Below, in pieces: positions 44,301 through 59,300 of a stretch of DNA of 64,000 nucleotides. The DNA lies in assembly GCA_012934845.2 (NCBI GenBank), contig WNNJ02002785.1, forward strand, positions 310,001 to 374,000. The letters run 5' to 3'. Each line of letters opens with the position of its first letter. The first letter of the stretch is position 1. Position numbers and translations under genes: made by a program. The DNA is from Pomphorhynchus laevis. Its lineage: Eukaryota > Acanthocephala > Palaeacanthocephala > Echinorhynchida > Pomphorhynchidae. The notes beneath the pieces were generated by a model, which made no database searches, was not told the origin of the DNA, and saw only the letters and a list, made by a program, of their open reading frames with translations.

Positions 44301-47300
44301 ACAAAATTGATCATTGATATGAGAACGTTAATCATTCCCTATAATCAAAATTTTTTTAGTTTATTAATTTATTTATAATTGGTGTAATTTATATATTTCA
44401 CTGAGCTCAAAACTTACTGAAAATTTAAATTGATATATCACATTAATGACGTCATTTAAATATCGTCATTGCTTATAGTTGCTAACGACATTTTAAATAA
44501 AGTTGCTACCATAACCAAAATATTAAATAAATAAATCAAACATATATGTGTTGTCTTTGAGCTATCTTTAATCAGACTTGTCTTTAACCTCAGAATACAA
44601 TTAAAATATTATTTAATAATCTGATGGATCATTTTCTTTATATTCATTCAGTGTATTTTAAGTGATTAATTCAAGTTAATAGTTGTATGATGAAAACATT
44701 ATCTGCATTACTATAAAAATACATTTTTGTGATTTAATAAATAAAAAATAAAATAACTTTTATTGAATATATTTTAGACACATTTATAAAGATACATTTT
44801 TGTGATTTAATAAATAAAAAATAAAATAACTTTTATTGAATATATTTTAGTGAAAATAATGATCACTAATATTTCATCTGCTGATAGCATATATTTTTAA
44901 ATAGTACGTCGTAGCTGTTGTAATATATTGTAATACATTATAATATACTATAATATAATATATAATTTAATAGAATATAATTATAGTATAATATATTAAA
45001 ATAATTATAAAGAATTATAAGCACATTAAGATATTTATAGCAAAAATCAACTTTTGAATATTTTGTTATTACAAAATAACATTTTGGGTAAAATTAAGTA
45101 TTTAAAATAAATAATGAATTTAGGCATTTTAAGTTTTATAATTATTATATATAAACCTTATATAAATGCATTTAATATTATATCATATTATATTAATATA
45201 GTTTATAAATAGCTTAAATTAGATCATTTTTAAAATCAAATTTTCAATAACACTTTTATAAACTCGTTTTTTACCTCTTCCTGTGAAATATCCTGTCTTC
45301 TTCGCAGAACTTTTATATTCTTCTGTCTGATTTCATGCTCCAATGATGGATCGGGGTGTTGAAAATAAGTTATCAATCCGTCCAATAACTGCTCAACTAC
45401 GTTTATTTTGTTTATTAAAGTACTTAACGCTTCGGATTTGTCCACATTTAAAGTGCTATATTAAATAATATAAAAAATATTTTATAATATTTTAATTAAT
45501 ATTTTAATTCATTATCTTTTTAATATAAATTTTTAAACTCACAAAACTTGTCAGAAAGGAATAGAAACACAAAATACAAATGATAGGTGATAGGATTTAC
45601 CTACGATTTTCATCGTACTTCCGTATTTTACTCTGTAAAATTTATAATTTTTATTCTTGGCCAAAACCGATAGGTAAAGTGCTTTAATAAAATTCTCTGC
45701 AATATTAGATTATTATAGTCTTAAATTATTATTTTATAAGATTCAAATTATGATAAATATTATTCATAAATAATACAAAACTTGTCAGAGAGTGGTATAT
45801 TATTAAATATAATATATGATCATATATTAATAATATATTATATATTATCTTAAATATTATAATCTATTAAATATTATCATATTTAATAATATTATTATTT
45901 TTAAATAATTATTATACAGAAATAACACACAACACTTGTCAGAAAGTAATAAAAACAGAAAATACAAATGATAGGTGATAGGATTTACCTACGATTTTCA
46001 TCGTACTTCAGTCATTTGTTTTCTTGGCGGACCCTTAATGTCAGTTTCAATAATGCCATCGATTCTGATTAAACTATCAATACCGATAAATTTGCCTTTA
46101 ATAAGCGAATACATATTCGTAATGCTTAGAATCTGATATTTTTCGTAACATTTGCTTTCTAGATTATCGGAGACATGTTCAATGTTTAAACTACCATCTG
46201 GATGAATGTACCATCGTACTCGATGCTCACTATTCTTGGATATCTGTCTCTTGTCATTATAGATACATGAGATACTACATTATTTGGAGCTGGCTGAAGT
46301 TCTGGCTCAGTTGTTGCACATTTGCACAGGTTTTTAAACAACGACTAATATCATCGCGTAGTACATCGTGTCAATAAAAGTAAAACTCTCAGTTTTACAT
46401 GAAAGTGAATGTGTGACGTTAAGAAATATAACCACAAGTTTAGTAATTATGTTTGAAGGATCTCATCCATATCGTAGAGCGATTACATCTTGAAATTCTC
46501 TTGAGCAATGAAGTTCATGACAACGTACTTGTTAAGTCAAGCCATGCTGATGCACCCGTCACTCTAGCATTTACAGTCATCGTTTCCATTTCTCTTGTAC
46601 TATAGCTTTTGTATACTGTATCTGTTTTTGCTAGATCATCTACATATTACGAACACTATCCACATTTGATCTTTGTATGAAGAGTGCACATACCTTTAGC
46701 GAGTGGTACAATTCCAGTGTTCATTGTCTACTTGGGTTTAAAATACCAAGGACTTGATAACTCAATGACAGTTCAATCATTTGTCTTGTTTCATCATTTA
46801 TTTTTATAATATTAGCATTTAAGGCAATAAACTTTGGTAAATCATTGTGGTAAAGGTAGAAACAACTTTGGATCTGTTCTACATGTTCTTAGCATTTAAG
46901 TCCATTGAAATTGTATAGAATTAGTTAAAAGTGAGTACGCTGGTTGGGAACCATCCTCATCAGCCTTTGATATCACATTTAAGTCATTTACCCAGCTGAT
47001 AAACTCAATAGTCCCATATAGTTACCTAAGAATTTAACGCCATTACTGGTTATTTGTAAGAAGATTTTCCAAGCACGCTAATTTTGTCCCCCATTTCACT
47101 ACTATTCGTCAATAAAGTACATTTTAATGGATTAATGTAATATCTATATTTTGTCTCGATACACTGAACTTCAAGCCACACCCTTTCTAGTTCCTCGATT
47201 GTACCGTCACATGCTGCGTCGTTGGCAAAACATTAGTGAGTGACACTAGATGATGGTTCTTGTAGTTTTTAAATTAAAGGTATTTATATATTCGGGGAAA

Positions 47301-50300
47301 GCTGCCATCGCTAATGGATCTCTCTATCTAATCCCTTAGGCTGATGTCATATACTTGTTATGAACTGTCCATTCAAATTTATGCCGTAAGTACTATTTAA
47401 TACAGTAGCAAAGCTGGACAAAGAATCTGCTTCTCCTCAATGTAGCCACGATGATGATTTATCTGCTTTCAGGTATATCCTCTCAACCCTTCTTCCTGAT
47501 GATAATCCATCTCTTTTCAATAATATCGCTCCAGTATCTTTTATCCGTTTAAACAAATCCACTAAATTCAATCATCTCAGCCCTTCACTCCTAAAAATCG
47601 TTTTCCGACATAATTCACATGCATCCTTGGTACTCTCCTGACGTTTTAAACTTCTAACCACTTCGTCTACTTGTCGTATATTTCCTGACTGCTCTCCTTC
47701 TGATATTACCCAGATCAATTTAGCTCGCATTGAGAAACGTCGACGTGATACAAACGGCGAATCATCCTTATCAATACGTCAAATCAATGGAAATTTTCAC
47801 GCTGTACACACAAGGCCAAAATCCGATGGTGTCCCATCTCCCCCTTGTCTTCTTCGCTAGTCGATCTCGCTCCTGATCATACTTTTCATCTTAGTCTATG
47901 CAACACTCGCTCCATTCTTCATAAAACTAATATGCTCCTTGATATCTTCGATCAATTATCTATCGATATTCTCTGCATTACCGGATCATGGCACTCTGAC
48001 TCCGACGCTCTTGCTGTTCGTCTTCTATGTCGCTCTGGTTGTTCTCTAGTTAAATCAGCCCGTCCAATTGTCTCTCATAAATCTACTGCTTCTAACCATG
48101 GCGGTATTGTTGTCATTGATAGTCACCCAATGTCTCTACGTAAAATTAACGTTAACATCCGTTACACTTCGTTCGAATTACTCATATGCAGATTATCAAC
48201 TCCTTTCCCGCTGAAACTTGTGGTTGTATAACGTCCAGGTTCAGTTGCAACGTCACGTATGTTCTTTAACGACCTTGCAGATCTTCTTTCTCACTGTTCA
48301 TTGTCTTATACTCCTTCTTTTGTACTCGGTGACTTTAACATTCATCTTGATCGTCCGGCTAACTCTGACTCTATCACTTTAACTAATCTATTTTCAAATT
48401 TTAACTATAAATTACTTTCAATGAGCCCATCTCATATTCTCAGCGGTGCTCTCGACATCATTGCTGTTCCTAACTGCTTCAATGACTATACCTTCTTGTC
48501 AATTACTGATCCTGGTTTGTCCGATCATTTCCTTGTCACTCTTACACGTCACTATCCTCCTTCTCCACCTTTACCATTATCCACACCAAGTTGACCCTGG
48601 AAACGTCTCTATATCCCTATTCTCTGCACAGCTTTACTCAATTCTTCACATTTCTTCCGCACATTTCCTTCCAACTGGAAATGCGCAACTGTTCGCCCTC
48701 TTCTCAAAAAGCAATAGCTCGACCCTTCACTATCATCTTCGTACCGTCCTATCTCACTTCTATCGACCCTCTCTAAACTCCTTAAGCGTTTTGTTTTCAA
48801 GCAAGTTAATGAATATCTATATTCCTCCAACTTGTTCCCTCCCTTCCAAGCTGCTTTTCGCTTTAATCACTCTACTGAAATTGCATGTCTTAAAGTTTAT
48901 AACTACTTACTCACTTCGCGCGATCAAACATTATGTAGTATCATAGTTTCTCTTGATCTATCATCTGCTTTCGACATCGTCGATCACTCGATTCTTTTCC
49001 ATCGTCTTTGTCATGATTATGGCTTTTCTTTACACATTGTAGCTTGGTTTTCTGCATATTTATCAAACCGTACATTTCGCGTCTATTCTAACTCTTCTCT
49101 CACCCATCCTTCGTCCATCCCGTCCGGTGTTCCACAAGGTTCAGTATTAGGCCCTATGCTTTTCGCTCTTCTTCTCGGTGATTTGTCTTCGATTTCTCAT
49201 ACATCTAACTTCCATGTTATGCAATATGCTGATGACATTATCATCTATGCTCATGCACCTGCTTATCGTATTCACGATCTTCGTGTTTCTGCTTCCGACT
49301 GTGTTGTCTCAATTTCGAATCATCTTTCTTTTCTTCGTCTTTCTCTGAACCTAATAAATCAAAAATAATGTGGATCTTTCCTCGACGCTTCAGCGTAGAA
49401 CCTCCCTCCGCATCATTAAATTCTACAATTATATCTATCGTTGACAATCTAGTTTTCCTATGCTTTCATTTCGACAACCGACTTTCACTTAAACTTTACG
49501 TTAGACATAAAGTACGCTCATCTACCTTGATTCTCCCCAACCTCCGTCAAATTCGAAGATTGATCGATTTCTCGTCATGTATGACTCTCATCTCTTCTCG
49601 CATTTTCTCAAAACTTGATTACTGTCTGAGTCTATTTTCCAGCTCACTTAAATCCACTCTTCTTCCTTTAAGACGCATCATCAACGCAGCCGCCCGAGTT
49701 CTCCCCAGTCTTCGTCGTTTTGATCATACATCCCACCATCCTGCTTCTCCCGATTTGCTTACCATATATTCTCGTGTTCAAATTCGTCTTCTTATCATTG
49801 CTTTTCGCCTTATAACTTTTCATATCCCTTCATTTATCAACCTTCCTTTTCTCGACAATTCTCGTCCTGTTTACTGTGTTCCCGTAATTCTCTTCTTTTG
49901 CATGTCCCAAACTACTCTATCTTTTTTGGCTTCCGCTTTTTCGTTGTGGCTGCTCTTCTCTCGTGGAATCATCTGCCCATTCATATCCGCCAATCAACAT
50001 CAATGCCGTGCTTCAAATGCCTAATCCGATGTCATTTAAACAATTAATTAATAAGCCTGTATGACTTCTGCTGTGTTTTTATTAGTTAGTGGACTTGTAA
50101 GCGTGCAGTTGTCACGCATTCGCCACATTAAATAAATTATTATATTATTATAAAGCACATACTTCCAGATATAACCGGATGTTCACACAGTTGAATGTGA
50201 TGATAGCATCTAGTAATAAAATAAAGTTATCTCTAGAATTATTGTACGTTAATCGAATTGAATGAACTGCTGACTCTACACCACATCTTTGACCAGCACA

Positions 50301-53300
50301 AAGTTGAGCTGATCCGCATACGTCTGAAAGCAGGCCCTATGTGATTAAGAGTGGTCTGGTCAATGTTTCGTATTATCACCTACACAACTCCAATAGAACG
50401 CATACCTGGATATTTGTCCAGAGGAATAAAGCGATAATTTTTACGTTATTGCCTTTGTACTTTTATAAGATTGCAAAACATTAGTAAAGCAAAACAAATT
50501 TATATGAAGTTTATAAATATATTTGCTAAATAGAAAAATTATAAATTATAAATTATTTATTCTTTAATAAAATATTAATTAATTTATTTAACGATATATC
50601 CGTTGAATAATTAAAAATAGCTTATAAAATTGATTTTAATAAAATTTAATTTTTTCCATGTAAGATCGTAACTCTTTGGGTACTTTATTTAAATGACTCA
50701 TAATATAGATACAAATTAGATTTTAAATTTAACATTTCAGATCTCACATTAAAAGGTTTATAAATTAACAGGAACGAATAAATTAGTATTATTCAAAGAT
50801 AGTATTATTATATTATAGTATTATTTATAGTATTCAAAGTATTATTCAAATATTTCGCTAGTTCCTACTATCGTTTTCTGATAAATCACAAACAGTTTTA
50901 AAAACTCTTTGTAAATAGAATAATATATTAATAAATTAATTTTAATAAATTAATTTCCTAATTTTATTGAATAAAATTAATTTTCTTACACATACTTTGT
51001 TAGTTGATATTCACGTAAAGTACTTGTCGATATTCTAATAATGACCGCAGAACGTGATTCATCATGTTGTGCCTTCACAAGCTTAAAGCAGTCGTCCATA
51101 TGACCCTCTTCAGATACACTGAGCTATAAAAAAAATAATTTTGAAAGATCAACGTATCAACCATATTATTTCACCTTTTTTTCTTCTACTTTACCAATGC
51201 CTTTTAATGTTATAACTAATATGTCATACGTTAACCACAAGCCTGAATGTGTATGGCGAATGTAAACCAGTGTTTCCCCACATTTAATAACTGGCGAACC
51301 CATACCGTCCTGCTCTGATAATTCATCATTCACTTTTTCCTATAATCAACTAGCTAAGATAAAATAAATGCAAAATATAAACCTTTGAAAGGGAGAACTC
51401 GAAAGAAACATAGTCAATTTTGGTATCGATGTGTGGAAGTGTTGTGATCATTGGTTTCCCATCGTCGGAATCTATAATGCTTAAGAATTCACCTGTTGTA
51501 ACATGTCGTAACCTGAACCGTTCACCAATGCCAATAAACCCACCATGCCATCTATTATATAAACAAGTTGGTAAAAATAAATAAGCGAATAGCAAGTCAA
51601 CTAACAAAATATAAATCACCAAATAGGATCATTAGCAAAAGCACTGGCAAATGTCAGCGCAGATATCTTTTATGCTGATGAATCTTTGTGATCACGAAAC
51701 GGTGTATCGGCTAACTTTTTTTAATTATGAATTTCTCAAACGATACGATTCCGCGTGAATTATGTTAACAATCATTTAAGCTAGACGCGAAAGAACTACG
51801 ATAACAGTATTATATACCGTTTCGTCATCACAATGACTCATCAGTATAAAAGATCCCTGCTTTGCATTTGCCAGTACTTTTGTTAATGATCCCAATTAGG
51901 TGAAGCCGTAGTGCTGGTTTAGCATTCAATAATGTTAATAGAGGTTTTCTAGTACATTATACACATGATTCGTTTTTTGCCGTCTGCTAGTTCACCTCTG
52001 CATCTAGCAGTGAAATGGATCTGGCATTGATGAGTCAACGAGATGACGAAGCGGTATCTAATACTGTTATCGTCGTTCTTTCCTGTCTGGCTTAAAAGAT
52101 AGTTAGCATAATTCACGCGGAATGGTATCGTTTTGTGCAATTCATAATAAATAATTATTAATAAAAAATATTAATTTATTATTAATAAATAATTAATCAT
52201 AATTAATTATTGAATCAATTATCAAAATTAATCAAATATTAATCTTCTTTCGAGTACCACGAGCAGCGCAATGTTTAAAATATCAGGAAAACGTGTCTTT
52301 GGTTGAGAAAATTAGTTTTGCTGTGTGTTCATGTTTCGATTGAACAGTAAAGTCAGATGCTATGGTGATAATAAGTATAGCCAACAAACTAGATACAAAA
52401 CCGATTTGCCGTATGAATTGAGTAGTCAAATCTACGAGAAAGGGTTGAACAGGAATTTGCTCGATGCATGTCAATGTGCATTCCTGGTGCGCGATCTGCT
52501 TGCAACAGTCCAATTAATCCATAATAAGAAACTAGGCCATAAAATACCAACTGAAAATCTGTACTAATTTGGTTTGTTAAAAGATATTGTTTGTTTAAAA
52601 AATAATCATAATAATTAAAATTAAATTTCAACTTTCAATTAATAAAATGTTATTTTTGAAGCTATACTTTTAATATTAAAATTTTAAAATTAAAAATTTT
52701 AATCCGGTGACTTATATTAGATGAATATAACAAATAAACTGTTATCACTAACGCTTAAATCTCTTCTACTATTAACAGAAGTAAATTTATACTTCACAGT
52801 GATTAAGTCATTATGAAAACCAAATTATATTAAAATCAAATGCTATGTGGTTTTAATGTTAGAAATTGTGATAAATCTTTTTATTGAAACTACTCCTTGT
52901 ATTTCTTTCCAAAGAAGACTATGAAACCTAATCCTTCTAAGAAAAGAAAACTAGGTTTCTTTCTCGTCATCTTAGAAATTTTAATTTTGAATAGAAGAAA
53001 CTAAATGAAAGGACATTAGAAAATGCTTAAATTTATGAATTTCGAGAACTATTTATAAAATTCATTAACTATTTATACTTTAGACATGCATCAATTGAAA
53101 CATTATCGATGGAACGATACTTTGATACAATCTCGAACTAAAATTTAAGTTCTGATGTAATTCAAGTTGAAGAAATTTGTTTTGTTACAAATGGACGTAA
53201 ATCTAGAATAACTAAACATACAGTTTATGTAGATCGCATTATAATTATAAAATTCAGCTGAAACTCGGTATGTATATATGTATAATTTCATTTCACTAAA

Positions 53301-56300
53301 ATAATTTTAATAACTGTTTAAATACACTATTTATTTGTAATATGAAGCTCGATTAAAATCCATACGTACTTTATCTTAAACGGCTCTATTCTCCATAATG
53401 AACATGCTTGTAATGAAGATGGAGCTCCTCGTATAAATACACTAAAGTACAAATTATATATGTCATGATATATAAATTATATCATGCTTGATTGGCTCAA
53501 TTTAGTTTCGCAGGAAAGTTCTACAAATTTGCATTTATTACAAATTCAATAAAACAGGTACATACAATTGAGATAAATGCGGGCCAGATCTGTTCCCCGA
53601 GCACATTTAACGCTTGAGCGTAAATGCGCTCAAGCGTTAGCTGAAATAAAAAACGGTATATTGCGCTTTTATGTGTCAACTTTGATATTTTTGTTGGTAA
53701 ATATAATCTTATATATTTTTATTAGGATGTTACTTTAACAATTCCTCTTTGTGTATTGCCTGATTGAAATTGAGTTGCTTAAATATGTATTTAATTATGT
53801 ATTATTTAAACAAATAATACAAAATAATACAAAAATAATCAAAAACAGCACGAGTATTTTTAATAATAATTTTTTAATAATTTACCTGTTGGTCAATACT
53901 TTAATGACAGTATAATACATCAGATCAGTTAATAAAGTTTCCGTATTTTGAAACTCAAACGAATAGATTAATAGAATAATAATCTTAACAGAATTAAGAT
54001 CATTTGTCGTCAAAAGGAATTGCTACGAAAGATTATTTTAACTTAAAATAAAGTTGTTTTAAAATAAAATAATTTTTTTTATTAAGATTTGAGTTTCTTT
54101 TATTAAATGGGTAATTCAAAATAATACAAAAATGATACATGAAATACATGTTTCTAAACAGACAAACTATAACATAGTACTTTACTATATTGCCCAATCG
54201 ATTTTTGACTTCTAAGTCGGATAATATTATAAGTATATTTTATGTTAAATAATATATATACGATGTTCTTTCTATTAGGATGTGGTAATTCTTCTCTTGG
54301 CCAATCCTTATATAAGGACGGCTATCGAAATGTTGTCAATATTGTCAAATCTCAACTGGTTATTTACCAAATGAATTCGTCTAATAAAATATATTATATA
54401 TAATTTGTGTGTATTTTTTGTTTACAAAAAATATTTTAATATTAAAGAACACCTTTTTTCAAATAATCAATAAAAAGTTTAATTATTTATGCATAGAAAA
54501 ATATTTAATGGGATATATTAAAATTTTTATCTCAAGTTAAAGTCATAGTGCACATATTTTAAAATAAAACATTAATTAAATAATTAATGAAAATTAATTA
54601 TTAATAAAATTTATAAAATTTATTTGTTTTATTAATTAATTAATAAAACATTTAATTATTTTATAAGAAAATATTTAATGATTCAAAATATTTTATCTTA
54701 ATAGTTTAAGTTGCAATACACCTTTTTCAAATCGCAAATCTATAATGAATATGTTTTATTTCAACTAAGAGTATGTAAAAATACCTTCGTATACCGGATT
54801 CACTTGCATCACTTGAAAAACACGATACACATTGGTCCATATTAGCGTGAAACAAGCGAACTATGTCTCCACCAAATACGTAACCTAAAGTTATGTAAAA
54901 TTTTTTTAGTAAATCATAAAAAAATATTCACTTCTCTTATTTTCAGAAATATAAATAATTATTTAACTGGAATATTTATAGACAGTGAAAACAATGAATT
55001 AATACTTATTGTTAAAGAATTATTGGAGCTGGATCAAAAAATTGACTAATAGATATTTATTAATATAATGGGTAATTATCAACTATTTACTTAGATTTTA
55101 AATTAATAAAATAAAAAAAGTTTCCCCCCTTTTGATCCAGCTCCGATAATTCTTTATTAATAATGAATCGTTATCAACTATTTACAATCAATTGACATTG
55201 CTATGGAGCCACTGGTCTGCAGTTATTGAGAAGCTTAGAAAACGATTGTAATATTCTGAAGATGCTTACAGAAGTTAGCGAAATATCAAATAAAATTTTC
55301 CTTCTTTCTTTGGTCCAGCTCAAATAATTCTTTAATAAATTGTAATTTTCTGAAGATGCTATCAAAAGTTAGCGAAATATCAAATAAAATTTTCCTTCTT
55401 TCTTTGATCCAGCTCCAATAATTCTTTATCAAATTGTAATTTTCTGAAGATGCTAACAGAAGTTAGCGAAAATATCAAATAAAATTTTCCTTCTTTCTTT
55501 GATCCAGCTCCAATAAGTCTTTATCAAATTGTAATTTTCTGAAGATGCTATCAAAAGTTAGCGAAATATTAAATAAAATTTTCCTTCTTTCTTTGATGCA
55601 TCTCCAATAATTCTTTATCAAATTGTAATTTTCAGAAGATGCTTACAGAAGTTAGCGAAAATATCAAATAAAATTTTCCTTCTTTCTTTGATCCAGCTCC
55701 AATAAGTCTTTATCAAATTGTAATTTTCTGAAGATGCTATCAAAAGTTAGCGAAATATTAAATAAAATTTTCCTTCTTTCTTTGATGCATCTCTAATAAT
55801 TCTTTATCAAATTGTAATTTTCAGAAGATGCTTACAGAAGTTAGCGAAAATATCAAATAAAATTTTCCTTCTTTCTTTGATCCAGCTCCAATAAGTCTTT
55901 ATCAAATTGTAATTTTCTGAAGATGCTATCAAAAGTTAGCGAAATATTAAATAAAATTTTCCTTCTTTCTTTGATGCATCTCCAATAATTCTTTATCAAA
56001 TTGTAATTTTCTGAAGATGCTAACAGAAGTTAGCGAAATATCAAATAAAATTTTCCTCTTTTCTTTGATCCAGCTCCAATAAGTCTTTATCAAATTGTAA
56101 TTTTCTGAAGATGCTATCAAAAGTTAGCGAAATATTAAATAAAATTTTCCTTCTTTCTTTGATGCATCTCCAATAATTCTTTATCAAATTGTAATTTTCA
56201 GAAGATGCTTACAGAAGTTAGCGAAAATATCAAATAAAATTTTCCTTCTTTCTTTGATCCAGCTCCAATAATTCTTTATCAAATTGTAATTTTCTGAAGA

Positions 56301-59300
56301 TGCTAACAGAAGTTAGCGAAATATCGAATAAAATTTCCTTCCTTTCCTTGATCCAGCTTCAATAATTCTTTATCAAATTGTAATTTTTTGAAGATGCTAA
56401 CAAAAGTTAGCGAAATAAAAAAATAAAATTTTTATTTATTTTGATCCATCTCCAATCATTATTTATCAAATTGTAATTTTCTGAAGATGCTAACAGAAGT
56501 TAGCTAAATATCAAATAAAATCTTCCTTCTTTATTTGATCCAGCCCCAAAAATTCTTTATCAAATTGTAATTTTCTGAAGATGCTAACAGAAGTTAGCTA
56601 AATATCAAATAAAATTTCTTTCTTTCTTTGATCCAGCTCCAATAATTCTTTATCAAATTGTAATTTTCTGAAGATGCTAACAGAAGTTAGCGAAATATCA
56701 AATAAAATTTTCCTTCTTTCTTTGATCCAGCTCCAATAATTCTTTATCAAATTGTAATTTTCTGAAGATGCTAACAGAGGTTAGCGAAATATCAAATAAA
56801 ATTTCCCTTTCTTCCATCCAGTTCCAATAATTCTTTATCAATAATGGATCATTATCAACTATTAAAAAGTGATTATAAGTTATGATACAAGTAATATGAC
56901 TCATATGCGTATAATATTATTTAATATGAATGATTTATTAATGCCATGATTTATTAATGATTTATTTTATCATGCAATATTAATTTACAAAATCGAATAG
57001 ATAAATGTATAATATAATTTATAAGCATTGACATCAGTTACAAAATAACGAACGCAATCTACCATGATTTTTCATAAGTGTTAATCCGTTGATTATTGGC
57101 ACAATGGACCATATCTGTTGCCTAAATGAAGCATTCACATGTCCTTTGTCACCAGAACTCATATATGCATGCTAAATTAATTTGTGAATTTTGAACTGAT
57201 TGTATTTAAAAAACATTTAACTTACAAGATAGCGTTCAGAAAACACACTAACGAGGATAATATCATCATTAAATCGAACCTTTTCCCCTTCTGATCGTTG
57301 CTTAGAAGCAGGGTGAACAGTAAACCATACACTTTCACCTGAAAATTGGCATTTACATATTTTGCAAATTTCAGTAGTTAATAAAAAATGTTGATAATTC
57401 AATTCAGTATTAACTTTTTTGTTAATTTGTGATTATAATTGGTTTGGTTAGAAATTTCGGTATATTATAAAATTTATTTTTGATTTATTTAGATAATTAA
57501 AAACAATTCTAGTACAACGTAATTAAAATTATTTTATATAGTTTGGTAACTGTTTGAATCCATTTTTGCTATGATAGATAAAAAATGCAATATTCCTGAA
57601 GATGGATTCAAATAGTTTACAAAATGGTAAAAAAATATTATTTTTTACTTTACTTTTAATTATTAAAAGCGGGTTTCTTAGGAATACGTGGTGGCTTAGA
57701 AATAGGATTTGTCTCAGACAGGTAATGAATTGGAAATGACTTGGAAATAAGTGAAACTACAATTCCTGAGCACTGCACATTTCTGAATAACAGCATATTC
57801 TTGAGCTATTTATTCAAATAAATTATTACACTGACACTTTTTATTTAAAAATAAATAAAAAATTCTTATTGTATTTACAATTCTTATGTATTGACATTTG
57901 AAAATTCTTATTATATCGTCAATTATCAAAAAAACATTTGTGATTCAATTTACTTTCATAAACAATTTTACTTTTAAAAAAAGTATTAACTTTTATTTTA
58001 TTTTTCAACTTTTTATACTTTTTTAAATAACTTTTACAATTATGATTGTAAAATTTTGTTATTTAAAATTAATTATTATTTATTAATAAGCAAAAATATC
58101 ATTAAAAATAACATTTTAAATTGATTGTTTACTCATTAGTATTGTTTACAATTAGGAGAAAATGAAAAATATTATTTTATTAAAATTCTAATTTCCGATA
58201 AGTCTTCCAAAATTTGAATTAAAAAAATTTGCACTCTCTCCTAATTGTAAACAAAAAATATCAAAAATCTATGTTCAAAAAATTTAACATTTGCTCCTCT
58301 AAGCAATAAAAAAATCTATTTTCTAAAAATACAATAAGAAAATGTCTGTTAAGATTTTACTCAAGTTATTAAATAATAAAAATAAATATTCTTTAGTAAA
58401 ATTTCTTTCAAGTGCAAATTTATATTTTTAATTAAAATCTTAGAGATATTTCTTCTTGTAATAGAAAATTACAAGAGCTGGTAAACAGTAAAATTATTAA
58501 ACAAATAATATTGAAATTAAATATCAGTTGCGCGAACCTTAATAGCCATTGTCCAGGCCTACGTGGAAGGGAAGCTTATCATTTTAAGTGCACGTGGCTC
58601 AGGAACGAATCAAAAAAATTGTTTCTACTTTAAGAATAGACAGTAACTTAGAAATGACTAGTGTCTCAGGAATGGCTTATGACTCATGAACGGCTGATTG
58701 CTTGGAAATAAATAAAAGACTTAAAAATACCAAGTATCTTCAGAAATGTGTGATGGCTCAGGAATATGCGGTGGCTCAATAATAACCTTTGCAAGATGGC
58801 CAAATATCAGATATGGGTAGTAACATAGGAATGGATGGTGACAGAGGAATAAATGATATATTAGGAATGAATTAATTAGCTCAGGAATTGGTTGCAGCTT
58901 AGAAGTTTGTGATGAATTAATTACTGGGATTTTGCTTACAAATGCCTGTTTGCTCAGAAATTTGATGTGGCTCAGTAACGATTCAGGTGATTTATGAAGA
59001 GCGGGTTTCTTAGGAATGCGTGGTGGCTCAGAAATATGATCTGTCTTAGACATAGGTAATTGCTCATGAATTGGAAATGACTTGGAAATAGGTGAAACTA
59101 CAATTCCTGAGCACTGCACATTATTAAGTAACAGCATATACTTGAGCTACTTCTAATTCCTGAATTTCCGAAAGTTTTGAATCACCGTCTATTCTTGAAC
59201 TAATGTAAAATCCTGAGCAACTACCAATTCCTAAGCAACCTAGCATTTGTGAGCCAAATTCTAGATAGATATTAATATTAACAAATAAATTTTTTTATTT

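Noticed and set aside
51949-52140. 63-codon minus-strand frame
   Set aside because: It runs across copy C of the hammerhead repeat and has no protein similarity.
55195-56865. Regular repeats as a CRISPR array
   Set aside because: Units are contiguous without unique spacers and the DNA is animal, so it is a satellite.
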